From Herbaspirillum sp. CF444 (GTDB lineage: Bacteria > Pseudomonadota > Gammaproteobacteria > Burkholderiales > Burkholderiaceae_D): a DNA stretch of 64,000 bases. A model generated the notes under the pieces. That model saw nothing but the letters and a program-made list of their open reading frames with translations. It was not told the DNA's origin and did not search any database. The position numbers were made by a program, and so were the translations under genes. Positions 9,678 through 18,119 of this stretch are shown here, piece after piece. Position 1 is the stretch's first letter; every line of letters starts with the position of its first letter. The stretch is from contig NZ_AKJW01000018.1 of the NCBI RefSeq assembly GCF_000282135.1, forward strand, positions 248,001 through 312,000, written 5' to 3'.

Positions 9678-9906
9678 GGTGAGTCTCCGGTGGTTCTGGC
9701 AGGTCATGGGGTGAGCTGAGCGGCTTCGGTGAAATTTTTGGTGAATAATTGATCGTTGCAATCAGTGGTCTGAGATTGTGTCAGCCCAAGGGCCACAACG
9801 CAGTATTCTCGCCGTTTTCTGCCTATCCATACGGTTGATTGGTAAAATCGTGTTTTGTTCCTACTGCACCTCTGCACCTCTGCACCTATTTCACGGGATC
9901 TCCTCC

Positions 9907-12603
9907 ATGCGCACAGAAACGCCTCCGACGATTTACCGCAAAGATTACGCTGCCCCGACCTATTTTGTCGACACCGTCGAAATGGGCTTCGACCTCGAAC
10001 CCGAACTGACCCGCGTCGCTACCCGCATCACCATGCAGCGCAATCCTGCCGCAGCCGGCAAGGATATCGAACTGTATGGCGAAGAACTGGACCTGGTCCA
10101 GCTGCGCCTCAACGGCAAGACGCTGAGCGCGCGCGACTACCGCGTGCAAGGCGGCATCCTGCGCATTCCCGGCGCGCCGGCCAAGGTGACGTTGGACATC
10201 GAAACCACCACCAAGCCGCACCGCAATACCTCGCTGATGGGTTTGTATGTGTCCAACGGCAATTTTTTCACGCAGTGCGAAGCCGAAGGTTTTCGCAAGA
10301 TCACTTACTTCCCCGATCGTCCCGACGTCATGGGCAAGTACACCGTCATGCTGCGCGCCGACAAGAAGAAATATCCGGTGCTGCTGTCCAACGGCAACCT
10401 GATCGAAGAAGGCAATCTGCCCGACGGTCGTCACTACGCCAAGTGGGAAGACCCGTTCAAGAAGCCGTCCTACCTGTTCGCGCTGGTGGCCGGCAAGCTG
10501 GTCTGCCAGGAAGAAAAATACAAGCTGCAATCGGGCCGCGAAGTATTGCTGCAAGTGTGGGTGGAAGAGGGTAACCTCGACAAGACCCAGCACGCCATGG
10601 ATTCGCTCAAGAACAGCATCCGCTGGGATGAAGAGCGTTTCGGCCTGGAGCTTGACCTGGACCGCTTCATGATCGTCGCCGTCGGCGACTTCAACATGGG
10701 CGCGATGGAAAACAAGGGTCTCAACATCTTCAACACCAAGTTCGTGCTGGCCAATCCGCGCATCGCCACCGATATCGATTACGCCAACATCGAAGCCGTG
10801 GTCGGCCACGAATATTTCCACAACTGGACCGGCAACCGCGTCACTTGCCGCGACTGGTTCCAGCTGTCCCTGAAGGAAGGCCTGACCGTCTTCCGCGACC
10901 AGGAGTTTTCCGCCGACATGATCGGCAGCGACAGCGGCCGCGCGGTCAAGCGCATCGACGACGTGCGCGTGTTGCGCCAGGCGCAGTTCCCGGAAGACGC
11001 CGGTCCGATGGCGCATCCGGTGCGTCCCGACTCCTTCGTCGAGATCAACAATTTCTACACCGTCACCGTCTACGAAAAAGGCGCCGAAGTCGTGCGCATG
11101 TACCAGACCCTGCTCGGCCGCGACGGCTTCCGCAAGGGCATGGACTTGTACTTCAAGCGCCACGACGGCCAGGCCGTGACCTGCGACGATTTCCGCGCCG
11201 CCATGGCCGACGTCAACAAGCGCGACCTCAAGCAGTTCGAGCGCTGGTACAGCCAGGCCGGCACGCCGCGCGTGGCTGCATCGGTACGTTACGACGCCAA
11301 GGCCAGGACGCTGGAACTGACGCTGGAGCAATCCTGCCCGCCTACGCCGGGACAAAAGAAAAAGCTGCCGTTCCACATCCCCGTCGCCGTCGGCCTGCTC
11401 GACGGCAAGGGCAGGGATATGGCATTGAGCTTGTCCGGCGAAAAGGCCGCCAGGCAAGCACAGACCACGCGCGTGCTGGAACTGACGCAAGCCAGACAGA
11501 CTTTCAAGTTCACCGGCGTCGCCGAGAAGCCGGTGCCGTCCATCCTGCGCGGCTTCTCCGCGCCGGTGGTGCTGGAATATGAATACAGCGACGCCGAGCT
11601 GGCGTTCCTGATGGCGCATGACAGCGACCCGTTCAATCGATGGGAAGCCGGCCAGCGTCTCGCCACACGCCGCCTGCTCAACCTCACCATCGCCGTGCAG
11701 GCTGCGCGCCAGTCCGGCCACGTGGTCTCGGTCGAATCCGTGCTCGCCAACCTGCAGCAGGACGATGCCCTGACCAACGCGCTGCGCGCCACGCTCAACG
11801 ACACCTCGCTTGATCCCGCCTTCCGCGAACTGGTGCTGACCCTGCCGTCGGAAACCATGATCGCCGAACAGATGGAAATCATTGATCCGCAAGCCATCCA
11901 CGCCGCGCGCCAGTTCTTGCGCCGCACGCTGGCCAAGGACTGGCGCGCCGATCTGCTGGCGGCTTACAAGGCGAATCAAAACAAGGGCGCCTACAGTCCC
12001 GACGCGACCGCTTCCGGCAAGCGCGCACTGAAGAACGTCGTGTTGTCCTATCTGGCCGAACTCGACGACGAGCAGGCGCACGCGCTGGCGCAACAGCAAT
12101 GCGACGGCGCCAACAACATGACCGACCGCCTGGCCGCACTCGCCGCGCTGACCAACAGCCGTGCCGAAGGCAAGGGCAAGGCGCTGGAAGCCTTCTACAC
12201 CGAGTTCGAGCAAGAGGCGCTGGTCATCGACAAGTGGTTCACCCTGCAAGCCACCGCGCGCACCGCCGATGTCGACACCGTCCGCGCACTGGCGCAGCAT
12301 CCGGCCTTCACGCTGAAGAATCCGAACCGCGCACGCAGCCTGATTTTCAGTTTCTGCAACGGCAACCCATCGGCGTTCCACGCGCTTGACGGCAGCGGCT
12401 ACGCCTTCTGGGCCGAGCAAGTCATCGCGCTCAACGGCAGCAACCCGCAAGTCGCCGCGCGTCTGGCGCGCAGCATGGACCGCTGGCGCAAGTATTCGCC
12501 GGCGCTGCAGGAAAGAATGCGCGCCGCGCTGCGCCAGGTGGCCGACACGCCGAACCTGTCGCGCGACGTCGCCGAAGTCATCACCAAGTCGATGTCGAAC
12601 TAG
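9907..12603 (+). CDS. pepN: Aminopeptidase N (M1 metallopeptidase)
   Basis: An 898-aa cytoplasmic zinc aminopeptidase that removes N-terminal residues from peptides. The exopeptidase motif GAMENKG (near residue 264) precedes the zinc site HEYFHNWTGN starting at His301, with the third ligand Glu in KEGLTVFRDQEFSAD. Length and the C-terminal alpha-helical domain match E. coli-type PepN. The ATG at 9907 gives MRTETPPTIYRKDY, in line with the family. The upstream region carries three near-tandem TGCACCTC units (about 9865-9888) of unknown meaning. Confidence 0.96.
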   Translation: MRTETPPTIYRKDYAAPTYFVDTVEMGFDLEPELTRVATRITMQRNPAAAGKDIELYGEELDLVQLRLNGKTLSARDYRVQGGILRIPGAPAKVTLDIETTTKPHRNTSLMGLYVSNGNFFTQCEAEGFRKITYFPDRPDVMGKYTVMLRADKKKYPVLLSNGNLIEEGNLPDGRHYAKWEDPFKKPSYLFALVAGKLVCQEEKYKLQSGREVLLQVWVEEGNLDKTQHAMDSLKNSIRWDEERFGLELDLDRFMIVAVGDFNMGAMENKGLNIFNTKFVLANPRIATDIDYANIEAVVGHEYFHNWTGNRVTCRDWFQLSLKEGLTVFRDQEFSADMIGSDSGRAVKRIDDVRVLRQAQFPEDAGPMAHPVRPDSFVEINNFYTVTVYEKGAEVVRMYQTLLGRDGFRKGMDLYFKRHDGQAVTCDDFRAAMADVNKRDLKQFERWYSQAGTPRVAASVRYDAKARTLELTLEQSCPPTPGQKKKLPFHIPVAVGLLDGKGRDMALSLSGEKAARQAQTTRVLELTQARQTFKFTGVAEKPVPSILRGFSAPVVLEYEYSDAELAFLMAHDSDPFNRWEAGQRLATRRLLNLTIAVQAARQSGHVVSVESVLANLQQDDALTNALRATLNDTSLDPAFRELVLTLPSETMIAEQMEIIDPQAIHAARQFLRRTLAKDWRADLLAAYKANQNKGAYSPDATASGKRALKNVVLSYLAELDDEQAHALAQQQCDGANNMTDRLAALAALTNSRAEGKGKALEAFYTEFEQEALVIDKWFTLQATARTADVDTVRALAQHPAFTLKNPNRARSLIFSFCNGNPSAFHALDGSGYAFWAEQVIALNGSNPQVAARLARSMDRWRKYSPALQERMRAALRQVADTPNLSRDVAEVITKSMSN

Positions 12604-12622
12604 GCTCGATACAATTTGAACA

Positions 12623-12738
12623 AGAACCGCTAACAAAACGCCGATGGCAAGGCGCGTCGACGCAGACAGTACGAATGTACCTAAGTTAAGTGGAGCCAGG
12701 AGAAGCAACGCCGCCAGCGGTGTTTTGTTAGCGGTTCT
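12623..12738 (+). repeat. Imperfect palindromic intergenic element
   Basis: Perfect 17-bp arms (AGAACCGCTAACAAAAC at 12623-12639 and its complement at 12722-12738) enclose 82 bp. Pairing continues inward imperfectly. The interior includes the small dyad GTACGAATGTAC. It lies between pepN and fbp and encodes nothing obvious. The shape suggests a dispersed repeat or MITE-like element able to form a long cruciform or RNA hairpin; its copy number cannot be judged from this window. Confidence 0.75.
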
Positions 12739-12773
12739 AGCGCAAGAAGATTTGATTTTTAAGAGAGAGCATC

Positions 12774-13778
12774 ATGACCAAACGCATCAGCCTGACCCAA
12801 CATTTGATTGAGCAGCAACGCCTGCACAACAAGATTCCATCCGAACTGCGCCTGCTGATCGAAGTCGTCGGCCGCGCCTGCAAGAGCATCAGCCACGCCG
12901 TCGGCAAGGGCGCGCTCGGTGAAGTGCTGGGCAGCGCCGGCAGCGAAAACGTGCAGGGCGAAGTGCAGAAGAAGCTGGACGTCATCTCCAACGAAATCCT
13001 GCTCGAAGCCAACGAATGGGGCGGCCACCTGGCGGGCATGGCGTCGGAAGAAATGGAAACCATCCACCCGATTCCCAACCGTTATCCAAAAGGCGAATAT
13101 CTGCTGATGTTCGACCCGCTGGACGGCTCCAGCAACATCGACGTCAACGTCTCCATCGGCACCATCTTTTCCGTGCTGAAAGCGCCGGACGGCATGACCA
13201 CGCCATCGGAACAAGACTTCCTGCAGCCGGGCGCCAAGCAAGTCGCCGCCGGCTACGCCGTCTACGGCCCGCAAACCGTGCTGGTGCTGACCACCGGCGA
13301 CGGCGTGCATTGCTTCACGCTGGACCGCGAAATGGGGGCATGGGTGCTGACGCAACGCGACATGCAAATTCCCTCCGACACCAAGGAATTCGCCATCAAC
13401 GCCTCCAACGCGCGCCACTGGTATCCGCCGGTCAAGCGTTACGTCGACGAAATGCTGGCCGGCGCCACCGGTCCGCGCGGCAAGGACTTCAACATGCGCT
13501 GGATCGCCTCCATGGTCGCCGACGTGCACCGCATCCTCAACCGCGGCGGCGTCTTCATGTACCCGGCCGATGCGCGTGAACCGGACAAGCCAGGCAAGCT
13601 GCGCCTGATGTACGAAGCCAATCCGATGGCCTTCATCGTCGAGCAGGCCGGCGGCGCCGCCACCAACGGCGATCAGCGCATCCTCGACATCCAGCCGGAG
13701 AAGCTGCATCAGCGCGTCGCGGTTTTCCTCGGTTCGAAGAACGAAGTCGAGCGCGTGACCGGTTATCACAAAGAGTAA
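12774..13778 (+). CDS. fbp: Fructose-1,6-bisphosphatase class 1
   Basis: A 334-aa enzyme that hydrolyses fructose-1,6-bisphosphate in gluconeogenesis. Metal- and substrate-binding motifs are visible: [12 protein letters not shown] starting at residue 114, KRYVDEM, and [16 protein letters not shown] at about residues 296-311. Length is standard. A purine-rich AAGAGAGAGC precedes the ATG. It is monocistronic, between the palindromic element and a terminator. Confidence 0.97.
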   Translation: MTKRISLTQHLIEQQRLHNKIPSELRLLIEVVGRACKSISHAVGKGALGEVLGSAGSENVQGEVQKKLDVISNEILLEANEWGGHLAGMASEEMETIHPIPNRYPKGEYLLMFDPLDGSSNIDVNVSIGTIFSVLKAPDGMTTPSEQDFLQPGAKQVAAGYAVYGPQTVLVLTTGDGVHCFTLDREMGAWVLTQRDMQIPSDTKEFAINASNARHWYPPVKRYVDEMLAGATGPRGKDFNMRWIASMVADVHRILNRGGVFMYPADAREPDKPGKLRLMYEANPMAFIVEQAGGAATNGDQRILDIQPEKLHQRVAVFLGSKNEVERVTGYHKE

Positions 13779-13815
13779 GAGCGTAAGCGGCCGGCCTGCT
13801 GCGCGGTCGAAACGA

Positions 13816-13844
13816 CAAAGGGACTTGCGATGCAAGTCCCTTTG
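13816..13844 (+). terminator. Terminator between fbp and rarD
   Basis: Perfect 13-bp arms (CAAAGGGACTTGC and complement) with a 3-nt loop, 37 bp after the fbp stop. It may serve both convergent genes. Confidence 0.88.
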
Positions 13845-13863
13845 TTATTTGCATGAATGATTT

Positions 13864-14754
13864 CTAACGCCGCCGCATCAACCGCACGCTATGAATCGCC
13901 GTAAAGCCGACCGACATCCAGATCGGGACATACGTCCACAACTGCGCCGAGGTCAGCGTCTCATCCAGCAGGATGAGTGCCACCACCACCAGCAACACCG
14001 GCTCCACATAACCGAGAATCCCGAACAAGCCCATCGGCAGCAAACGGCTCGCGCGTAGAAAGCAATCCAGCGCCGCGGTGCTCAACAGTCCCAGCCCCGG
14101 CAACAACATCAGATACATGTCGGGCCGTTGCCACACGGTTGGCAGATTCGGACTGATCGCCAGCGTGTACACCGCCACCGGCGTCAGCAGCGCGATCTCG
14201 ATCGTGAAGATCACCAGCGAATTCAGCTTCAGCCGGCGCCGCAGCATGAAGTAAGGCGGATACCCCAGCGCCACCAGCACCGTCGGCCAGGAAAACGCGC
14301 GCGTCATCCACAGTTCATGCAGCACACCCGCGATCGCGCACGCCACCGCAATGCGCTGCCACACATCCAGCCGCTCGCCGTAATAAAAGCGCCCGATCAG
14401 CACCATCGCCAGCGGCAGCAGGAAATATCCGAGCGACACATCCAGCGCCCGTCCATTCAACGGTGCCCACAGGAACAGCCACAATTGCACCCCCAGCATC
14501 GCCGTCATCGCGACAAACAACAGCGCCTGCAAAGGTGCGCGCAGCAATGCAAGAACGGCATCACGCAACTGCGCGCCATGCCGGCGCCAGACGATCAGCA
14601 CCAGCGCCGGCGGCAGCGTCCATACGATGCGCCAGGCAAAGATATCGAGCCCGTTGAGAGGCGCCAGCCAACCGGTATAGGCGGAGAGCAGGGCGAACAG
14701 CGTCGACGCGATGACCGACAGGGCGATGCCGCGCGCCGTTTCAGGGTGATTCAT
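13864..14754 (-). CDS. rarD: RarD-type EamA transporter
   Basis: A 296-aa inner-membrane protein of the DMT superfamily with about ten helices. It matches the RarD subgroup through features such as WLAPLNGLDIFAWRIVW near the N-terminus, LGYFLLPLAMVLIGRFYYGERL in the middle, and FGILGYVEPVLLVVVALILLDE near the C-terminus. E. coli RarD was named after a chloramphenicol phenotype but its substrate is unclear. The gene is the last intact one before the split tRNA locus and reads away from it. Confidence 0.88.
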   Translation of the reverse strand: MNHPETARGIALSVIASTLFALLSAYTGWLAPLNGLDIFAWRIVWTLPPALVLIVWRRHGAQLRDAVLALLRAPLQALLFVAMTAMLGVQLWLFLWAPLNGRALDVSLGYFLLPLAMVLIGRFYYGERLDVWQRIAVACAIAGVLHELWMTRAFSWPTVLVALGYPPYFMLRRRLKLNSLVIFTIEIALLTPVAVYTLAISPNLPTVWQRPDMYLMLLPGLGLLSTAALDCFLRASRLLPMGLFGILGYVEPVLLVVVALILLDETLTSAQLWTYVPIWMSVGFTAIHSVRLMRRR

Positions 14755-14917
14755 GCAGAAAGTGGGGTAAGGAAGATTTATGCAATAGCACCAATGAGAT
14801 GCAAGCGCGATTGTAGCTTAGTGGAGCAACGTCACTGAGGCTTATGTTGAGAAAGCATGACGGAGTGGATGGAGATGCGATTTTGCAAAGGTGAATTTTT
14901 GCTAAAATATTGCTCAC
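14755..14917. other. Intergenic region upstream of the split tRNA
   Basis: No gene seen. A weak promoter-like pair, TTTTGC (14881-14886) and TAAAAT (14903-14908), lies nine bases before the tRNA 5' end and may be the original tRNA promoter. Confidence 0.4.
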
Positions 14918-14955
14918 GCTGATGTAGCTCAGTTGGTAGAGCAACTGATTCGTAA
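14918..14955 (+). pseudogene. tRNA-Thr(CGU), 5' half, interrupted in the anticodon loop
   Basis: These 38 nt give the acceptor strand GCTGATG, the D arm (GCTC...GAGC), anticodon stem ACTGA and the complete loop TTCGTAA with anticodon CGT. The sequence then diverges and no 3' half follows. Joined to 16369-16406 it folds into a full cloverleaf (acceptor GCTGATG:CATCAGC, anticodon stem ACTGA:TCAGT). It would not make a tRNA as it stands. Confidence 0.85.
14939..14955 (+). repeat. Left direct repeat (att-like) of the tRNA island
   Basis: GAGCAACTGATTCGTAA, identical to 16352-16368, lying inside the tRNA 5' half. Confidence 0.85.
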
Positions 14956-15208
14956 ACATATTTCTGACGTCAGAAAATTCAGATATAGGATACGACGAAT
15001 CAGAAAATCCATATTTCAATAAAAAGACGCTGCATGCCAAATTGGAAAATCCTGGCTCCGTTCATATATTATATTCAGGTTGCTTGAAAATCGCTTCTCC
15101 CCGATTCGTAATCACCGTCAATTGCGAATATTTGATCGATATACGATCCAAAACAAGGCCACGTGGGGCAGCTTTTTTTGATTAAAACATTCTTGTCGTA
15201 TACTGCTT
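14956..15208. other. Island left arm, non-coding, with palindromes and att-like copies
   Basis: No credible gene. It holds a perfect 16-bp palindrome TTTCTGACGTCAGAAA (14961-14976), an inverted copy of the anticodon-stem core (ACGAATCAG, 14995-15003), and a forward 12-bp copy GATTCGTAATCA (15103-15114) matching the intact tRNA junction. These could be recombinase arm sites or scars of earlier insertions. Confidence 0.55.
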
Positions 15209-16222
15209 CTACCAAGGTCTGGGAAGTAGGCCTAAACGATAGGCGTCGGACGATAAGTCAACGTCTCCCTCCAATTCGTCAGATCCGCGAAAATTAAAAA
15301 TGTCAGCAGTAGTCAAGGCATAATTTGAAGACTTTCTAGTTCTAAGTTTCATATCCTCGTAACACATCGTTTCGCTCAAAGTGATTAGATGCACATCACT
15401 GGCTAAAGATTCGTGTAAAGCCTTCACATGGTAGGCTCCGGTAATCAACAAGGCCGTCTTGGCATTTCCGCCTAAGGCATCGTGCACCCCGGATACCATG
15501 GCCTCCTCGCGCTGCTCCATGTTTTCTGCATTGACACTAAGCTTATCGAATCCATGTACTTCAAAGCCAACATGAAGCGCCATACCAGTCTTGACGATAG
15601 TGCGGTCATGATGAACCCGTCCCGGCTCTCGGTCAGGGCTACAAGGAGCGAGAAGATAAGGTAATTTTAGAGGTGTGCCTGCGTAAATATCGCTAACCGT
15701 TTCTGGGGTAGATATCTGGCCCTTTTCAACCTTGTTGAGGAATTCGTGAAATTGAGAAACATTAGCTGGTGGATTTTCGATCAATAACAATGGAGCATGA
15801 GTACCGTTGCTGATTTCCTTCAGAACATTCATGGCCGCCATCTCGGCAGCTGTAGCTGCATTGGAAATGTGCCCTTCTCCAATGAGAACGACGATGGGTT
15901 TATTGCTGTCATCGTGCTGTATCGACTCGAGAGCCTTACGGATGTAATTTTCAGTATGCGAAATTGCAATTCCTGGTGTGTCCCATTCAGGTACCTTACT
16001 AACCATTTCTTCAATATTCTCTTGCGAATACAGGATGTTCTCGGCTGTTGAACGCCCCGTATTGGGAAGGTGACTTCTCGAAGAGGTTGTCAACGAAGGA
16101 TCGCTGACAGTGTCGTTTTGACTTTGCGGGATATTCGCCCTAGCAACAGCGCTGGTTTCACTGTTGGCATCCATGGGTATGTACCCATGGGCGTCCCCTG
16201 TGTTGGAAATAGTATGAGCCAT
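15209..16222 (-). CDS. Effector-like protein with Tiki/TraB/ChaN-type motifs
   Basis: A 337-aa protein, the only gene of the tRNA island. Residues 1-75 are rich in Ser, Thr, Asn and Gly and look disordered. A globular part follows, with PIVVLIGEGHISNAATAAEMAA at about residues 108-129 and TALLITGAYHVKALHESLA near 262-280. The GEGH and GAYH pair resembles the paired Glu-His and His motifs of the Tiki/TraB/ChaN/EreA-like superfamily, which includes metalloproteases and domains in secreted toxins. No signal peptide or membrane helix is seen. The polar N-terminus recalls type III effector secretion signals, but that is inference. The ATG at 16222 has a poor ribosome site; Met18 is an alternative. 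The AT-rich composition indicates acquisition by transfer. Confidence 0.7.
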   Translation of the reverse strand: MAHTISNTGDAHGYIPMDANSETSAVARANIPQSQNDTVSDPSLTTSSRSHLPNTGRSTAENILYSQENIEEMVSKVPEWDTPGIAISHTENYIRKALESIQHDDSNKPIVVLIGEGHISNAATAAEMAAMNVLKEISNGTHAPLLLIENPPANVSQFHEFLNKVEKGQISTPETVSDIYAGTPLKLPYLLAPCSPDREPGRVHHDRTIVKTGMALHVGFEVHGFDKLSVNAENMEQREEAMVSGVHDALGGNAKTALLITGAYHVKALHESLASDVHLITLSETMCYEDMKLRTRKSSNYALTTADIFNFRGSDELEGDVDLSSDAYRLGLLPRPW

Positions 16223-16351
16223 CGTGATTTATCGAGTCCTAATTGTTGTTTTCAAGTGAGTCCGTATAGAGCCGCTCATTGTTGCCTTCAATAAAAACAT
16301 GTTCTACAAGATATGTAGTGCTCGCTCGTATTTAGTTCCACGACACCATGT

Positions 16352-16368
16352 GAGCAACTGATTCGTAA
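16352..16368 (+). repeat. Right direct repeat (att-like) of the tRNA island
   Basis: GAGCAACTGATTCGTAA, identical to 14939-14955, at the start of the tRNA 3' half. Confidence 0.85.
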
Positions 16369-16406
16369 TCAGTAGGTCGGAGGTTCGATTTCTCTCATCA
16401 GCACCA
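16352..16406 (+). pseudogene. tRNA-Thr(CGU), 3' half with CCA
   Basis: It starts in the D stem (GAGC), continues through anticodon stem-loop, variable loop AGGTC and T arm (GGAGG, loop TTCGATT, TCTCT), and ends with acceptor strand CATCAGC plus ACCA. Upstream there is no matching acceptor or D-arm 5' strand, so it cannot fold as a whole tRNA. The first base of the T-stem 3' strand is T instead of the near-invariant C61, leaving G-U pairs at both stem ends, consistent with decay. A terminator follows. Confidence 0.83.
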
Positions 16407-16415
16407 GTATCTAAG

Positions 16416-16443
16416 AGGCTCACAGCGATGTGGGCCTTTTTTT
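16416..16443 (+). terminator. Terminator of the tRNA-Thr locus
   Basis: AGGCTCACA and TGTGGGCCT pair around GCGA with one G-T pair and are followed by seven T. It lies 9 nt after the tRNA CCA end. Confidence 0.85.
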
Positions 16444-16655
16444 GCGAAGAGCCCGGCCTTTTGGCGATGTTGTGCAAGTTCCAAGTCGTGTTCATTTTTA
16501 CTCGAAAAAACGGTTAATCGGGCTATTTAGGCTGGGCAGAGGTCTGCTTCGGGTCGATTGAGGATGTCAGTCCTCGTCCTCGTGGCTGTTCTCCGCGTAA
16601 AATCCAATCCCAGATCAATAGCAAAAATAAAGAACAGAAAAGAGGAAAGATAACC

Positions 16656-17618
16656 ATGGCAACTCCGCAAACGATGCTCTCGGTAGTCGCTCGCGACGAG
16701 GTTCATTTGCAGTTTTCATTGAAAGCGAATGTTGATACACAGCGACTTTTCCAGACGCTCGGAAAACTCTGGGAGCCTGAAATAACCGGCATTACCGATC
16801 CAACGCTCAATGAGCATCATCAACGCACGGGAGGCACTGCAAATGTGGTCCTGGGATTTAAGCCCGAACTCTGGCGTGAAGTTTATCCCGCAGGAATTCC
16901 GAACAATCTGGAATCCTTCCATCAAGATATCGTCAGTGCCGATGGCATGATCGCACCCGCTACACAATGCGATTTCTGGATCTGGATTACGCAGTCAAAC
17001 GCCGCAACGCTCTATGACAGCATGAGCAAAACGGTAGCGATGCTGCGCCCTTTTGCCGATGTCGTCAGCGAGCAGGTCTGTTTTCCGTATCACAACAATG
17101 TGACGTTCGACGGGTTTGCCGATGGCGTTGCCAATCCAAATCCGTTCCGAGCCAATAGCGTCGCCATCATTCCTGACGGTGGCAAAGGCGAGGGCGGATC
17201 AACTGTGTTGATCCAGAAATGGAGAATGGACGTCGAAAAATTGAGAGGCCTGTCCGTGCATGAGGCTGAGAACGTCTGGGGGAGAACCAAAGCCGGAAGT
17301 CACCAGCTATCGCCTCTGCCGGAGGACTCCCATGTCGGCAGGAATCAATTTCGGCGAAACGGTGAGGAAATAGATATTGTCCGCAGAAATGCCAATTATG
17401 GAAACGCGAAAGAAGCGGGAATCATGTTCGTCGGTTTCTGCAACGACATCACTGTCACGATGGGGATGCTCAAGCAGATGTATGGCGTTGGCGACGATGG
17501 CGTTTCGAAAACGGACAAGCTGTTGAATTTTGCCACCGCCTTGTCTTCTGCTGTTTATTTCGTGCCAAGCCTGGATGCATTGCTGAAAATGGGCATCTCG
17601 CCGACCGACCTTGACTAG
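16656..17618 (+). CDS. DyP-type heme peroxidase
   Basis: A 320-aa dye-decolourising peroxidase of the YfeX-like type, which oxidises diverse substrates with H2O2. The catalytic motif GFADGVANP holds the distal Asp156. His226 in PEDSHVGRNQ is the likely heme-ligating histidine, and Arg243 in DIVRRNANYG the distal arginine. The conserved GIMFVGFCNDI lies further on. No Tat or Sec signal is seen, so it is probably cytoplasmic. A strong Shine-Dalgarno (GAGGAAAG) precedes the ATG. It lies just outside the island and its base composition is close to the chromosome's. Confidence 0.92.
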   Translation: MATPQTMLSVVARDEVHLQFSLKANVDTQRLFQTLGKLWEPEITGITDPTLNEHHQRTGGTANVVLGFKPELWREVYPAGIPNNLESFHQDIVSADGMIAPATQCDFWIWITQSNAATLYDSMSKTVAMLRPFADVVSEQVCFPYHNNVTFDGFADGVANPNPFRANSVAIIPDGGKGEGGSTVLIQKWRMDVEKLRGLSVHEAENVWGRTKAGSHQLSPLPEDSHVGRNQFRRNGEEIDIVRRNANYGNAKEAGIMFVGFCNDITVTMGMLKQMYGVGDDGVSKTDKLLNFATALSSAVYFVPSLDALLKMGISPTDLD

Positions 17619-17729
17619 ACTTGGACTCTTGAATGCGGCTGCCGGTATTGTCGCCCGCAACGACCTTTTCATGAACGCCGGTGTCACCGCGGCATACCGA
17701 CATGGAGAGCTGGCGCCGACGTGAAGTCG

Positions 17730-18032
17730 TCAGCTCGGCCGGACAATCGTACCGGCATCTTCCCCCACCACCGTCGTCCACAAGCGCACCTGCCATTGCG
17801 TCACCACGCCATTAAGCACATACGGATCCTTGTTGGCGAAATTCTCGGCAACCTCCGGCGAGGTTCCCTTGAACAGCAGCATGGCTTCGTCTTCCGGATC
17901 GCTGAGCGCGCCGCCGAGAATCAGTTCGCCGCGTTCGGCCGCTTCCCAGGCGAATTTGAGATGGTCGTTGCGGAACGGCAGCTTGACGGTCTTGCTGTCT
18001 TTGACGAAGCGGTAAAAAAGTACGTAGTGCAT
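17730..18032 (-). CDS. YciI-like protein
   Basis: A 100-aa single-domain protein of the YciI ferredoxin-fold family. It shows the MHYVLFYRFV N-terminal strand, the conserved His in FRNDHLKF, and the Asp and DPY motifs of the family (GGALSDPEDEAMLLF, NKDPYVLNGVV). Family members are small stand-alone or fused proteins of mostly unknown function. It is 87 bp downstream of the GNAT gene on the same strand and may be co-transcribed. Confidence 0.85.
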   Translation of the reverse strand: MHYVLFYRFVKDSKTVKLPFRNDHLKFAWEAAERGELILGGALSDPEDEAMLLFKGTSPEVAENFANKDPYVLNGVVTQWQVRLWTTVVGEDAGTIVRPS

Positions 18033-18119
18033 GTCGGCCTCTCTTCAGGTGCGCAGCAATGCGCGATGAGAACAAATCGTCAGATCAGGGAATTGTACGC
18101 CGCGGCGCGCAAGTGCAAG

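Larger units (their letters stand above)
14939..16368. mobile_element. 1.4-kb genomic island inserted into tRNA-Thr(CGU)
   Basis: The segment is bounded by 17-bp direct repeats GAGCAACTGATTCGTAA at 14939-14955 and 16352-16368, covering the D-stem 3' strand through the anticodon loop. That is a classical tyrosine-recombinase target. The DNA inside is visibly richer in A/T than both flanks. It carries one ORF and no integrase, so it is a deletion relic or an element mobilised in trans. It is unusual that neither junction restores a complete tRNA. Confidence 0.8.

Noticed and set aside
9886-12708. 940-codon minus-strand frame opposite pepN
   Set aside because: Antisense shadow of pepN; no domain motifs.
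14741-15040. 99-codon minus-strand ORF crossing the tRNA 5' half
   Set aside because: It spans the tRNA and the island boundary and has no ribosome site or family features.
16313-16341. Possible hrp box upstream of the island gene (GGAACT...GCACTACA on the minus strand)
   Set aside because: The spacing is 12 nt instead of 15-16 and both half-sites deviate, so it does not support type III regulation.
16304-16495. 63-codon minus-strand ORF containing RNRTSDLLITNQLL
   Set aside because: It is the antisense translation of the tRNA 3' half and terminator, a well-known source of spurious proteins.
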